A program made the translations under genes and the position numbers. A DNA stretch of 57,550 nucleotides from Flavobacterium sp. GTDB lineage: Bacteria > Bacteroidota > Bacteroidia > Flavobacteriales > Flavobacteriaceae. Numbering within the stretch: the stretch's first letter is position 1; each line of letters opens with the position of its first letter. Under the pieces are notes generated by a model, which worked only from the letters and a program-made list of their open reading frames with translations, made no database searches and was not told the origin of the DNA. Location: the NCBI GenBank assembly GCA_014377455.1, contig JACMPO010000092.1, forward strand, positions 1-57,550. The letters are read 5' to 3'. Positions 1 through 8,283 of the stretch are shown here, piece by piece.

Positions 1-134
1 AAATGAGACATTGTTCGGTTATCAGCAACATCATTTATTGCCACTACTTCTATCGTTGGATGGTCTAATAGTAGTCTGAATAAGTTTCTGCCAATTCGTC
101 CAAAACCGTTAATCGCAATTTTTGTTTTTATCAT
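1..134 (-). CDS. gap: glyceraldehyde-3-phosphate dehydrogenase, 5' part only (runs off left edge)
   Basis: Only the first 44 codons are in the window. They read on the minus strand from an ATG at 134 and give the typical N-terminus of the NAD-binding Rossmann domain of GAPDH, with the motif GFGRIGR at residues 10-16 and VVAIND further on. The enzyme interconverts glyceraldehyde 3-phosphate and 1,3-bisphosphoglycerate in the cytoplasm. The catalytic domain and Cys lie outside the window, so the coenzyme preference and intactness cannot be judged. It is not the same gene as the complete GAPDH at 7155-8156, from which it differs at many positions in this stretch. It lies 54 bp downstream of lipA on the same strand and could share its transcript. 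Confidence 0.85.
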   Translation of the reverse strand, partial: MIKTKIAINGFGRIGRNLFRLLLDHPTIEVVAINDVADNRTMSH

Positions 135-188
135 TTTTTTTTGAGTGGCAAAGGGACAAAGGTTTTTGAGGTTTAAAATTCTTAATTC

Positions 189-1058
189 TTAAAGAATATG
201 CTTTGCTGCTTTGTATGATGATCGAACTAATGCACCACTTTCAACATGGCGAAAACCCATTTGTTTACCTATAGTTTCATACTTCTCAAACTGTTCTGGC
301 GTGATGAATTCTTTTACAGGCAAGTGTTTTTTGCTGGGTTGCAAATATTGACCTATAGTAACCACATCAACATCATTATCACGTAAATCTTGCATGGTTT
401 GGATTACTTCTTCTTCGGTTTCACCTAGTCCTAGCATGATACCCGATTTTGTGCGGCGGATTCCTTTTTCTTTTAGATATTTTAAAACTGCCAAGCTTTT
501 GTCATACTTGGCTTGAATTCGAACTTCGCGAGTTAGCCGTCTTACAGTTTCAACATTATGAGATACCACTTCGGGATTTGCTTCTACAATTCGGTCTAAA
601 TTGCGCTCATTTCCTTGAAAATCGGGAATCAAAGTTTCAAGAGTCGTTTCGGGATTCATCCGGCGTATGGCTTCGACGGTTTCTAACCAAATTATAGATC
701 CCATGTCTTTTAAATCATCTCTGTCAACACTTGTTATAACGGCATGTTTGATATTCATAATTTTAATAGAACGTGCCACTTTTTCGGGCTCGTCCCAATC
801 CACAGTTTCTGGTCTGCCTGTTTTTACGCCACAAAATCCGCATGATCGCGTACATATATTTCCTAAAATCATAAATGTGGCTGTGCCTTCGCCCCAACAT
901 TCGCCCATGTTTGGGCAACTGCCCGATGTGCAAATGGTGTTTAGTTTATACTTATCGACCAAGCCACGAAGCTCTGTATATTTTTGACCTATGGGGAGTT
1001 TTACTTTCAACCACTTTGGTTTTCCTACGGGTAATGTATTCTCTAAAACCGATTCCAT
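189..1058 (-). CDS. lipA: lipoyl synthase
   Basis: Radical SAM enzyme that inserts two sulfur atoms into the octanoyl group on lipoyl-dependent proteins (pyruvate and 2-oxoglutarate dehydrogenase E2, glycine cleavage H). All diagnostic residues are present in the 289-residue product. The auxiliary cluster cysteines are Cys43, Cys48 and Cys54. The radical SAM CxxxCxxC motif is Cys69, Cys73 and Cys76. The C-terminal RSSY motif at 279-282 supplies the serine ligand of the auxiliary cluster. Length is normal for the family, and the ATG at 1058 is 22 nt downstream of a good Bacteroidetes -7 box. The partial GAPDH gene follows it on the same strand. Confidence 0.97.
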   Translation of the reverse strand: MESVLENTLPVGKPKWLKVKLPIGQKYTELRGLVDKYKLNTICTSGSCPNMGECWGEGTATFMILGNICTRSCGFCGVKTGRPETVDWDEPEKVARSIKIMNIKHAVITSVDRDDLKDMGSIIWLETVEAIRRMNPETTLETLIPDFQGNERNLDRIVEANPEVVSHNVETVRRLTREVRIQAKYDKSLAVLKYLKEKGIRRTKSGIMLGLGETEEEVIQTMQDLRDNDVDVVTIGQYLQPSKKHLPVKEFITPEQFEKYETIGKQMGFRHVESGALVRSSYKAAKHIL

Positions 1059-1079
1059 ACTAGCATTTTTTTTGAACTA

Positions 1080-1112
1080 CAAAGATACGAAAGATAGATT
1101 TTATAAAACAAA
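1080..1112 (-). promoter_or_regulatory. predicted lipA promoter
   Basis: Read on the minus strand, TTTG (1112-1109) is followed after 21 nt by TATCTTTG (1087-1080), a full match to the Bacteroidetes -7 consensus TAnnTTTG. The spacing is slightly longer than the usual 19. The lipA start codon is 22 nt further on. Confidence 0.55.
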
Positions 1113-1164
1113 TAAACCGGCTTTACAAAGTATATTATTTAAAGTACTTGAGTGAGTTAAATTT

Positions 1165-1296
1165 TTAACTTATAGCATCTTTTATTGCTTCATAAATTAC
1201 AATAATTATAAATATAGCTAAAGCTATTAATCCTATGACAAATCGGAAAGACATATACTTTTCGAACAAATTTTTATCATCTTCTTTTTTTATCAT
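1165..1296 (-). CDS. small single-pass membrane protein, 43 residues
   Basis: A short frame starts at the ATG at 1296 and stops at 1165. The product begins with a charged stretch (MIKKEDDKNLFEKYMSFR) followed by one hydrophobic segment at about residues 19-36, rich in Ile, Leu and Ala, and ends with a short charged tail. This layout, a soluble acidic/basic N-terminus plus one membrane helix, is typical of real small membrane proteins, and the frame fills a spacer that would otherwise be unexplained. There is no family I recognise. The neighbours are lipA on one side and a terminator-like hairpin at 1333-1360 on the other. It could be a chance frame in AT-rich DNA, but the composition contrast between its two halves argues for coding. 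Confidence 0.5.
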   Translation of the reverse strand: MIKKEDDKNLFEKYMSFRFVIGLIALAIFIIIVIYEAIKDAIS

Positions 1297-1332
1297 TTTA
1301 TTTTAAATTTAAATGCACCTGTAAATTAATTC

Positions 1333-1360
1333 AAAACCCGAAAATTACTTTTCGGGTTTT
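1333..1360 (-). terminator. intrinsic terminator hairpin
   Basis: AAAACCCGAAAA and its complement TTTTCGGGTTTT flank a 4-nt loop, giving a 12-bp stem with T-rich sequence on both outer sides. It starts 3 nt after the stop codon of the 1364-1750 gene on the minus strand and most probably ends that transcript. Confidence 0.75.
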
Positions 1361-1363
1361 TGC

Positions 1364-1750
1364 TTAATATATTTTTAACCCATTTTTGTAACTGCTTGAC
1401 TTTTCTAAAACAAAATTTCCTTTATGTAACCAGAAAGATTTAGCAATTGAATCTTGAAAGTTCTTTAAATCAAAGAAAAAATATTCTTTACAAAATAATT
1501 TATTTCCTTTTAGAGTAATTTTTCCTTTAATGAAAATTGAATCTCCTCTAACTCCTTTTACATCACATGCGCATTGAAAAGTATTTTTTAAATTATAATA
1601 GGCTTTTTGTGTAACCCAAATTTTTTCGTCCTTCAAAAAATATTTCTTGTTTTCAATTTTAAATTTATAACCAGAAACCGTAATTATCTTTTGTGCATAA
1701 ATACAGGTAATTGATAAAAAAACTAAAATTGTATAAATTATCTTAATCAT
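1364..1750 (-). CDS. small secreted protein of unknown function
   Basis: The product of 128 residues begins with a clear signal peptide (MIKIIYTILV, then a hydrophobic run ending in IYAQ), so it is probably exported to the periplasm or beyond. The mature part is rich in Lys, Phe and Tyr and has three cysteines, two of them in a CAC motif at about residues 60-62. I see no recognisable domain. I chose the ATG at 1750 because the signal peptide starts there. The in-frame ATG at 1777 would add nine residues without signal character and would overlap the previous gene. The stop of the frameshifted gene at 1761 is only 10 nt upstream, so the two are probably co-transcribed. A terminator hairpin follows at once. 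Confidence 0.6.
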   Translation of the reverse strand: MIKIIYTILVFLSITCIYAQKIITVSGYKFKIENKKYFLKDEKIWVTQKAYYNLKNTFQCACDVKGVRGDSIFIKGKITLKGNKLFCKEYFFFDLKNFQDSIAKSFWLHKGNFVLEKSSSYKNGLKIY

Positions 1751-1760
1751 TCCACCCACT

Positions 1761-2401
1761 TTATTTATTTTGTTCAAATAATTTTTTAAGATTTATTTTA
1801 TCAAATTGAAATTCGTTTTCTTTTGATATTCTGCAGTCATTAACAATTAATGGAAACTGATTTACATTTTTAGCATCAACATAAAGCTGATAATTAATAT
1901 TGCTATTACTATTTGTAAATTTAAAAATCGCCATTCCTTTTTTTTCATTAACTATAATTATTTCAAGAAGTGAATTTCTTGTTTGTAAAGGCTCTTTATA
2001 TTTAAAACAAAAATGTTTCTTTTCTGAAAAATCAATTTTCGTATTGATGTTGAAATTGTTAATCTCACAGCCACCTATGTATAATTTTTTCTTTGAAATT
2101 TGTATTAAGTTATTTGAACAAAAGTCACAAGGACTGTAAACATAATATTTATTTTTATATAAATGTATTTGAATCCATTTGGTTGTTAAAATTTGATTGT
2201 CAATAATATTCTCTTTTTTTATTTTTGGAAAATTTCTGAAACTAGAAATTTCTTCGTATGTTTTAGAATTTTTATTAGGCTCAATATAGATTTTACTTGT
2301 TGCTGTGTTACTTTTTTTAAATAAATAGTATCATTTTTAATTTGTGCAAAATTTATTGAGACTGTCCTAAATAGGACTAATAAAACTACTATTTTTTTCA
2401 T
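1761..2401 (-). pseudogene. secreted protein gene with a frameshift at an A7 run
   Basis: An ATG at 2401 opens a signal-peptide-like start (MKKIVVLLVL, ending NFAQ). In the starting frame translation stops at 2219 after 60 residues. A shift at the run of seven A (complement of 2312-2318), as if one more A were present, opens a second frame that continues to a TAA at 1761. The full product would have about 213 residues with a secreted-protein-like sequence, including CDFC and GGCEI motifs and a Lys-rich C-terminus. The A AAA AAA context in frame is also compatible with -1 ribosomal or polymerase slippage, so this may be a true pseudogene, a phase-variable gene, programmed slippage or a sequencing error. 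I do not recognise the family. The next small secreted gene begins 10 nt downstream. Confidence 0.6.
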
Positions 2402-2740
2402 CTTTATGTATTTATTGAGGTTTACTTTTTCTAATTTGAGTAACTATATAATTATGATAATTTGGATTTTGACTGTAGTCCGTTTGGGATTGACTAGATA
2501 TTATTCCTTGAGAAGAATTATAATATAATAAATTTAATGTGTTGTTTCATTTTTGTGTTTTTTTCTGCTGTTTTCTATGCTTTCAGCTAACTAGTTTATA
2601 TGCACAAGTTTAGTGAGCTTTTTCTGGTTTTGCAAATCTTTCATGCATTTATTTCTTGAAAGCGCTCTTTATACTATCAAGAATAATGAATTAAATAATC
2701 AAACGAAAGCTGTAAATAAAGAGAAATTTACTATAAATAA

Positions 2741-2824
2741 TATTATTAAAATAAAACAGTATATTATTAAGATAAAGAGTATTATTATTAAAATAAATAG
2801 CTTTATTATTAAAATAAAAATGAG
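2741..2824. repeat. 21-bp tandem repeat, four imperfect units
   Basis: Four units begin at 2741, 2762, 2783 and 2804, each starting TATTATTAA(A/G)ATAAA and then varying over the last six bases. Because 21 is a multiple of three, the array reads as a seven-residue repeat (IIKIK plus two variable residues) in one plus frame and as an FNN-type repeat in one minus frame. Confidence 0.85.
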
Positions 2825-2934
2825 AAGTTTTACAGTGCTGACAAACCATTAAACACCATGTTGAGTCAAAAAAAATGAGGTTCGTTAAAACCGCACAACT
2901 GCAACGTTGTATTACACGTAAAGCCAATTTTGAC

Positions 2935-3057
2935 AAACCAGCTAAAAGATGGCAATCATTATACAATTATTGGGCAAACCAGCTAAAAGTTGGCAATCAT
3001 TATACAATTATTGGGCAAACCAGCCAAAAGTTGGCAATCATTATACAATTATTGGGT
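2935..3057. repeat. 41-bp tandem repeat, three units
   Basis: Three nearly identical units begin at 2935, 2976 and 3017. Each starts AAACCAGC(T/C)AAAAG and ends AATTATTGGG. They differ at only about three positions (A/T in the AGATGG/AGTTGG part, T/C in AGCTA/AGCCA, and the final base). Since 41 is not a multiple of three, successive units are read in different frames. There are no spacers, so this is not a CRISPR array. Confidence 0.92.
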
Positions 3058-3163
3058 GAACTAAACGCAAGAGAACTAATTATTGATAAAGTAGTAGTAA
3101 AAGAACTGAGCACTTTGAGAATCCGGATAATAATTTGTGTTGAATTTTATTGTTCTAATCTTA

Positions 3164-3190
3164 GGAGCGATTGCCGTCGCTCCTTTTTTG
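3164..3190. repeat. duplicated hairpin, copy 1
   Basis: The stem GGAGCGA / TCGCTCC with a 6-nt loop is followed on the plus strand by six T. It lies directly after the stop codon of the lipoprotein gene that ends at 3191 on the minus strand. A second copy with the same left flank (GAATTTTATTGTT) is at 3803-3830. The T-run is on the plus-strand side, so on the minus strand it is preceded by A and lacks a classic T tail. Confidence 0.7.
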
Positions 3191-3781
3191 TTATGGAAAA
3201 TGAGTGTTTTGTAGTGTAATAAGGTTTAAATCGAATCTACCATCTGTGATAGTTATAAATTCATTTGGATTATCATACCTAACAAATTTCCCGTTAAATG
3301 TGCCTGATAATATCCAATTAGGGCTTCCATCAAATTTTTTAATATTAACTTCTCCTTGATTTTCTAAAGAACCATAATATGCATAATTAGAAATATTACT
3401 ATCCCAAATTTTAAAATATATATGATCAACCAAACTACTATCTAATCCATCTTGAAAATTACTTGTTTTTAAAGTGTGTATACCAGTAATATTAGGTAAT
3501 AATTCCTTAAAATGAATAACCATTTTAAAACCAACAGCACTTGCACCGTCAATTACAAATATTTCGCTCCAAGGCAAGAAACTATCTATTTTATATTTCA
3601 TACCATGGCCAGAAGGTCCCACATTTATGCCAGTTGGGTCTCGAGGAATGTAAACTTTACCGTTAATAGTTACACCAAAGGTGTTGGCACCAACTTGAGT
3701 TTCTGGAGGTAGTAATGAACTAGTGCTGTCTTTAGAGCAAGCGGTTAATGCAAATAGTATTATTAAGATTGTAGTTTTCAT
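3191..3781 (-). CDS. lipoprotein of unknown function, tandem paralogue 1
   Basis: The 196-residue product starts at the ATG at 3781 with a lipoprotein signal (MKTTILIILFALTAC, lipobox Cys15), so it is probably anchored in the envelope. The mature part begins with a Ser/Asp-rich linker and then a conserved block containing PPETQVGANTFGVTINGKVY. It also contains SNYAYYGSLENQGEVNI and a C-terminal block with YDNPNEFITITDGRFDLN. I recognise this as a lipoprotein type common in flavobacteria, but I know of no function. An in-frame ATG at 3868 would add 29 residues that overlap the neighbouring gene and have no signal character, so I reject it. The upstream gene (3834-4418) is a close paralogue over its whole length. 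Confidence 0.75.
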   Translation of the reverse strand: MKTTILIILFALTACSKDSTSSLLPPETQVGANTFGVTINGKVYIPRDPTGINVGPSGHGMKYKIDSFLPWSEIFVIDGASAVGFKMVIHFKELLPNITGIHTLKTSNFQDGLDSSLVDHIYFKIWDSNISNYAYYGSLENQGEVNIKKFDGSPNWILSGTFNGKFVRYDNPNEFITITDGRFDLNLITLQNTHFP

Positions 3782-3802
3782 GAATTTTATTGTTTTATTC
3801 TT

Positions 3803-3830
3803 GGGAGCGATTGTCATCGCTCCTTTTTTA
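3803..3830. repeat. duplicated hairpin, copy 2
   Basis: Stem GGAGCGA / TCGCTCC with the loop TTGTCA, followed by a T-run on the plus strand. It lies between the stop of the 3834-4418 gene and the ATG of the 3191-3781 gene. It matches the hairpin at 3164-3183 including the shared left flank, so it was copied together with the lipoprotein gene. Confidence 0.7.
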
Positions 3831-3833
3831 TAT

Positions 3834-4418
3834 TTAAGGGAATACTGCATAAGGTAGCGTAAATCCATTTATATCAAATCGACCATCGGTTATTTGTATA
3901 TACTCATTTGGATTGTCATATCGAACAAATTTACCGCTGAAATTTCCAGATAAAATACCTCCATTAAGTTTTGTAATATTTATTTCTCCTTGATTTTCGA
4001 TAGACCCATAATATGCATAATTACTGATAGAATAATCATAAATTTTGAAGAAAATATTATTAAATGGTACACTATCTACTTGGTCATGGAAGTTACTTTG
4101 TTTTAACGGATATGCTCCTATTGTGGATAAATTTTCTATGTGAATTGTCATTTTAAAGCCTACGGAACTTGCCCCATCAACAATTATAAGCTCTCGATAA
4201 TTGTAATTATTTGAATAAAGTCCTGTTAAATACATTCCTTTTGGAGTTGCTCCACCAACATTCGTTCCTTTAGGGTCACGAGGCACGTAAACTTTGCCTT
4301 TGATAGTTACCCCAAAAGTGTTTGCTCCCACTTGAGTTTCTGGAGGTAGTAACGTACTAGAGCTGTCTTTTGAGCAAGAAGCTAATATGACAAACAAGAA
4401 AAGAATTGATGATTTCAT
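3834..4418 (-). CDS. lipoprotein of unknown function, tandem paralogue 2
   Basis: Product of 194 residues with a lipoprotein signal (MKSSILFLFVILASC, lipobox Cys15). It shares the whole architecture of the downstream gene: the LLPPETQVGANTFGVTI block after the lipobox, KVYVPRDP, SNYAYYGS(I/L)ENQGE, and the closing YDNPNE(Y/F)I(Q/T)ITDGRFD. The two differ mainly in the middle third. The pair is therefore a recent tandem duplication in which the gene and its downstream hairpin were copied as a unit of about 640 bp. The function is unknown. Envelope location is inferred from the lipobox. Confidence 0.75.
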   Translation of the reverse strand: MKSSILFLFVILASCSKDSSSTLLPPETQVGANTFGVTIKGKVYVPRDPKGTNVGGATPKGMYLTGLYSNNYNYRELIIVDGASSVGFKMTIHIENLSTIGAYPLKQSNFHDQVDSVPFNNIFFKIYDYSISNYAYYGSIENQGEINITKLNGGILSGNFSGKFVRYDNPNEYIQITDGRFDINGFTLPYAVFP

Positions 4419-4636
4419 AGTTTAAGAATTTTAGGTAAATTAATTCTATTTGATAAAAGTAAGAAAAGTAATTGGTTATGAATAAATTAATGAACGTTAA
4501 TGTTTTGGGGTATTCTATTTGAGGATGCGACATACAAGGCAAAAAATGGTACCTCTTTTATAGCTAAAATATCACTATAAATCGCTTGGCAATCATCAAG
4601 ATTTTAGCATATCATTATTAAAACAACAAAAAACTG

Positions 4637-4644
4637 TATATTTG
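4637..4644 (+). promoter_or_regulatory. predicted -7 box of the class V aminotransferase gene
   Basis: TATATTTG matches the Bacteroidetes -7 consensus TAnnTTTG and lies 18 nt before the ATG at 4663. No good TTTG is present at the usual distance upstream. The position also argues against an upstream TTG start at 4642, which would fall inside the box. Confidence 0.5.
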
Positions 4645-4662
4645 TTATCAAATTCTCACTCA

Positions 4663-6150
4663 ATGACTGCTACAGTAACTAAAACCGAATTAGAACTATA
4701 TTTTGAGACGTTCCGAAAAAACATCATTGGCATCGACCAGCAGTTTAAGTCGCCTTTTGGAAATAAGCACATAATTTATACCGATTGGACTGCCAGCGGA
4801 CGCCTGTATCGCCCAATAGAGGAAAAACTAATGAACGATTTTGGACCTTTTGTAGCCAACACACATACTGAAACTACCGTCTCGGGCACTGCAATGACCA
4901 TGGCATATCATCATGCCAGAAGCATTATTAAGAAGCATGTTAATGCCAACAATAATGATGTTTTGATTAACGATGGCACGGGAATGACGGGTGTAGTGAA
5001 CAAATTTCAACGCATACTAGGACTGCGAATTCCCGAGAATTTAAAAGAATTTGCCACAATACCAGAAGCCATAAAACCCGTTGTGTTTATTTCACACATG
5101 GAGCATCACTCTAACCAAACCTCGTGGCTCGAAACAATTGCCGATGTGGTGGTTATTCCAGCCTGTGAGGAAGGTTTATTTTGTATCGATAATTTAAAAA
5201 TTTTACTCGAAAAATACCAAGACCGCGTTTTTAAAATAGCGTCAATTACATCTTGCTCCAACGTTACAGGGATTATAACGCCCTATCACGAAGTGGCAAA
5301 ATTAATGCATCAAAACAAGGGAGTTTGTTTTGTGGATTTTGCATGTTCTGGTCCTTATGTTCTCATAAACATGCACCCAGAAGATGTCGAAAGTTATCTG
5401 GACGCAATTTTCTTTTCGCCCCACAAGTTTTTAGGTGGTCCTGGTGCCTCTGGCGTTTTAATTTTCAATAAAAATTTGTATAAAAACAACATCCCCGATT
5501 GTCCTGGTGGTGGCACCGTTTCGTGGACCAACCCGTGGGGGGAACACAAATATATTGACAATATAGAAGATCGCGAAGATGGTGGCACGCCCGGTTTTTT
5601 GCAAGTTATTAAAACCGCACTCGCCATCCAGCTAAAAGAAAAAATGGGTATCGATAACATTTTAAATAGAGAACACGAGCTACTGGATATTGTTTTTTCG
5701 GAATTATCAGATATTGAAAACCTAAAAATATTGGCTCCTAAACAACACAATCGATTGGGTGTTATTTCGTTTTATATTGACGACCTGCATTTTAATTTAG
5801 GGGTTAAAATGCTTAATGATAAATTTGGGATTCAAACCCGTGGCGGATGCAGTTGCGCTGGGACTTATGGGCATCATTTGCTTCATGTAGATCAAGAAAT
5901 GTCCAACGATTTAGTATGTCAAATCACATCGGGCGACTTGTTTAAAAAACCAGGATGGATTAGAATGTCCATTCACCCAACTACTACCACAGACGAGATA
6001 TACTATGTTTGCAATGCCATAAAAGAGTTGGCATCTAACTTTACCATTTGGGAAAAACAATATACTTACAACAGCAAAACCAACGAATTTGATCACCACA
6101 ACGCCACAAACCATGAAAAAGAAATGGTTGCCAAGTGGTTTTCTATTTAA
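4663..6150 (+). CDS. class V aminotransferase, cysteine desulfurase-like
   Basis: PLP-dependent fold type I enzyme of 495 residues. The Schiff-base lysine is Lys255 in SPHKFLGGPGASG. The cofactor-binding aspartate is in VCFVDFACSGPYV (about residue 225), and a histidine motif HMEHHSNQ is at about 145-152. A C-terminal RGGCSCAG motif places a cysteine where SufS/CsdA-type desulfurases and selenocysteine lyases carry their active one. Compared with SufS (about 405 residues) it is longer, with an extended N-terminal part and a 30-residue tail. No suf or isc genes are adjacent, so a role in Fe-S assembly is not supported by context, and the substrate is unknown. I chose the ATG at 4663. A terminator shared with the convergent gene follows. 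Confidence 0.85.
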   Translation: MTATVTKTELELYFETFRKNIIGIDQQFKSPFGNKHIIYTDWTASGRLYRPIEEKLMNDFGPFVANTHTETTVSGTAMTMAYHHARSIIKKHVNANNNDVLINDGTGMTGVVNKFQRILGLRIPENLKEFATIPEAIKPVVFISHMEHHSNQTSWLETIADVVVIPACEEGLFCIDNLKILLEKYQDRVFKIASITSCSNVTGIITPYHEVAKLMHQNKGVCFVDFACSGPYVLINMHPEDVESYLDAIFFSPHKFLGGPGASGVLIFNKNLYKNNIPDCPGGGTVSWTNPWGEHKYIDNIEDREDGGTPGFLQVIKTALAIQLKEKMGIDNILNREHELLDIVFSELSDIENLKILAPKQHNRLGVISFYIDDLHFNLGVKMLNDKFGIQTRGGCSCAGTYGHHLLHVDQEMSNDLVCQITSGDLFKKPGWIRMSIHPTTTTDEIYYVCNAIKELASNFTIWEKQYTYNSKTNEFDHHNATNHEKEMVAKWFSI

Positions 6151-6164
6151 AATAGCTAAAAACT

Positions 6165-6201
6165 AAAAAAAGCGATTTTCAGAATTGAAAATCGCTTTTT
6201 T
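6165..6201. terminator. bidirectional intrinsic terminator
   Basis: AAAAAAGCGATTTTC and its complement flank a short loop, with A on the left and T on the right. It sits between two convergent genes (ending at 6150 on plus and 6219 on minus) and can serve both. Confidence 0.85.
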
Positions 6202-6218
6202 AAAAATTTATAAGTTTA

Positions 6219-7070
6219 CTACTTATTCAAAATATGATACGCTATCAATCCGTCAATTGGACGGCGAAGTACATTTCCTATTTTGATTTGATGTTTGTGT
6301 AATACTATTTCTAATTCTTCTTTCAGATAAAAGGCAATTGACCCAATGAAATGCACTGGAACCTCTTTATAATTTTCAAATTGTTTGATGTAGTTTTCTA
6401 CAAAATCTTCCATCTCCTGATGAATGTATTTTTGACAGAAATCAGTATCCTTATGTTTAATTAAAAACTTGGCAAATGTTGCCAAATAGGCATTTGGGTT
6501 TGGTTCCTTATACAAATTATGCTTTACATAATCGGGTTCTACATTATACTCTTCCTGAAATTCCTTAGCCAAATCGCCAGGCATTTGATTGAAATAAAAA
6601 CCCCGAAGCAAGTGCCGACCAAAACGGTTACCCGAGCAATCATCCATAGCAATATATCCCAAAGATTGCACTTTTTGATGCAAAACAGAACCGTCAAAAT
6701 AACTGCAGTTTGATCCCGTACCGAGGATGCAAACTATCGCTTTTTCATTCTTAGGAGTTGTTGCATAAACAGCCGCATAAGTATCTTCATGAACAGAAAT
6801 GTAGGCTTTTTTGAAATAGCCTTGAAAAACTTCGGCTAAAAATAACTTCATTCTATCAGTACCACATCCAGCACCGTAAAAATACAAATGGGAAGCTTTA
6901 AGCTTGTTATGCGAAATGTCAAACTTATCTTCCAATCTGGAAATAATCTCTTCTTTATTCAACACTTCTGGATTTAACCCAAGCGTTTGTGTGGTAAAAA
7001 GTACTTTTCCGTTATCGTCAATCGCAATCCAGTCTGCCTTGGTGGAACCGCTATCTACAAGTAGTTTCAT
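6219..7070 (-). CDS. BadF/BadG-type ATPase, N-acetylglucosamine kinase-like
   Basis: Sugar kinase of the actin/hsp70 ATPase fold, 283 residues. The N-terminal phosphate 1 loop LLVDSGSTKADW is at residues 3-14, and a glycine-rich ILGTGSNCSYF follows at about 116-126. The family typically phosphorylates N-acetylglucosamine or related sugars with ATP in the cytoplasm, feeding amino-sugar recycling into glycolysis. Flavobacterial members are usually annotated as N-acetylglucosamine kinase, but the specificity cannot be read from the sequence. It is the last gene of a minus-strand series with pfkA and gap, separated from gap by 84 bp of simple repeats. That supports a sugar-metabolism role. Confidence 0.8.
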   Translation of the reverse strand: MKLLVDSGSTKADWIAIDDNGKVLFTTQTLGLNPEVLNKEEIISRLEDKFDISHNKLKASHLYFYGAGCGTDRMKLFLAEVFQGYFKKAYISVHEDTYAAVYATTPKNEKAIVCILGTGSNCSYFDGSVLHQKVQSLGYIAMDDCSGNRFGRHLLRGFYFNQMPGDLAKEFQEEYNVEPDYVKHNLYKEPNPNAYLATFAKFLIKHKDTDFCQKYIHQEMEDFVENYIKQFENYKEVPVHFIGSIAFYLKEELEIVLHKHQIKIGNVLRRPIDGLIAYHILNK

Positions 7071-7079
7071 TAATTTTTT

Positions 7080-7152
7080 TGTTGTTGATGGTTGATGGTT
7101 GTTGGTTGTTGGTTGTTGGTGTTTAACCTTTAAACTTTTAAACCTTTAAACT
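7080..7152. repeat. low-complexity spacer: GTTG-type and TTTAAAC-type short repeats
   Basis: Repeats of GGTTGTT, about seven in a row with small changes, are followed by three TTTAAAC(C/T)TT units. Similar TTTAAAC units appear near 8260. This looks like slippage-generated simple sequence between nagK-like and gap genes. Confidence 0.7.
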
Positions 7153-7154
7153 AT

Positions 7155-8168
<1,014 letters not shown>

Positions 8169-8283
8169 TTATTATTTTTTAAATTTACTTTATCTGGTTT
8201 GAGATTGTTTAATCCAGTTAAAAAACAGTTTCCAATTCAATAGTAATTAACAACTTTAAACTTTTAAACAATTTTAGACCTTT

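Larger units (their letters stand above)
2402..3190. other. gene-poor spacer with two tandem repeat arrays
   Basis: No convincing gene fills these 789 bases. The section 2402-2740 is very AT-rich without clear structure. Two tandem arrays follow (2741-2824 and 2935-3057), and a hairpin that is duplicated further right lies at 3164-3183. Open frames exist across the arrays on the plus strand (2613-2852, 2875-3219) and on the minus strand (2691-2966). They are short, and their content is dictated by the repeats. The patch looks like decayed or rapidly changing DNA between two clusters of small secreted proteins. Confidence 0.6.

Noticed and set aside
2613..2852. 79-residue plus-strand open frame containing the 21-bp array, and its minus-strand counterpart at 2691-2966
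   Set aside because: Composition is set by AT-rich repeats, there is no promoter, signal peptide or known domain, and both strands are open equally.
2935..3057. possible CRISPR array
   Set aside because: The units are directly adjacent with no spacers and there are no cas genes.
2875..3219. 114-residue plus-strand open frame over the 41-bp array
   Set aside because: The array rotates the frame, the last part overlaps the duplicated hairpin and the 3' end of the lipoprotein gene, and no family is recognisable. I keep it only as an observation.
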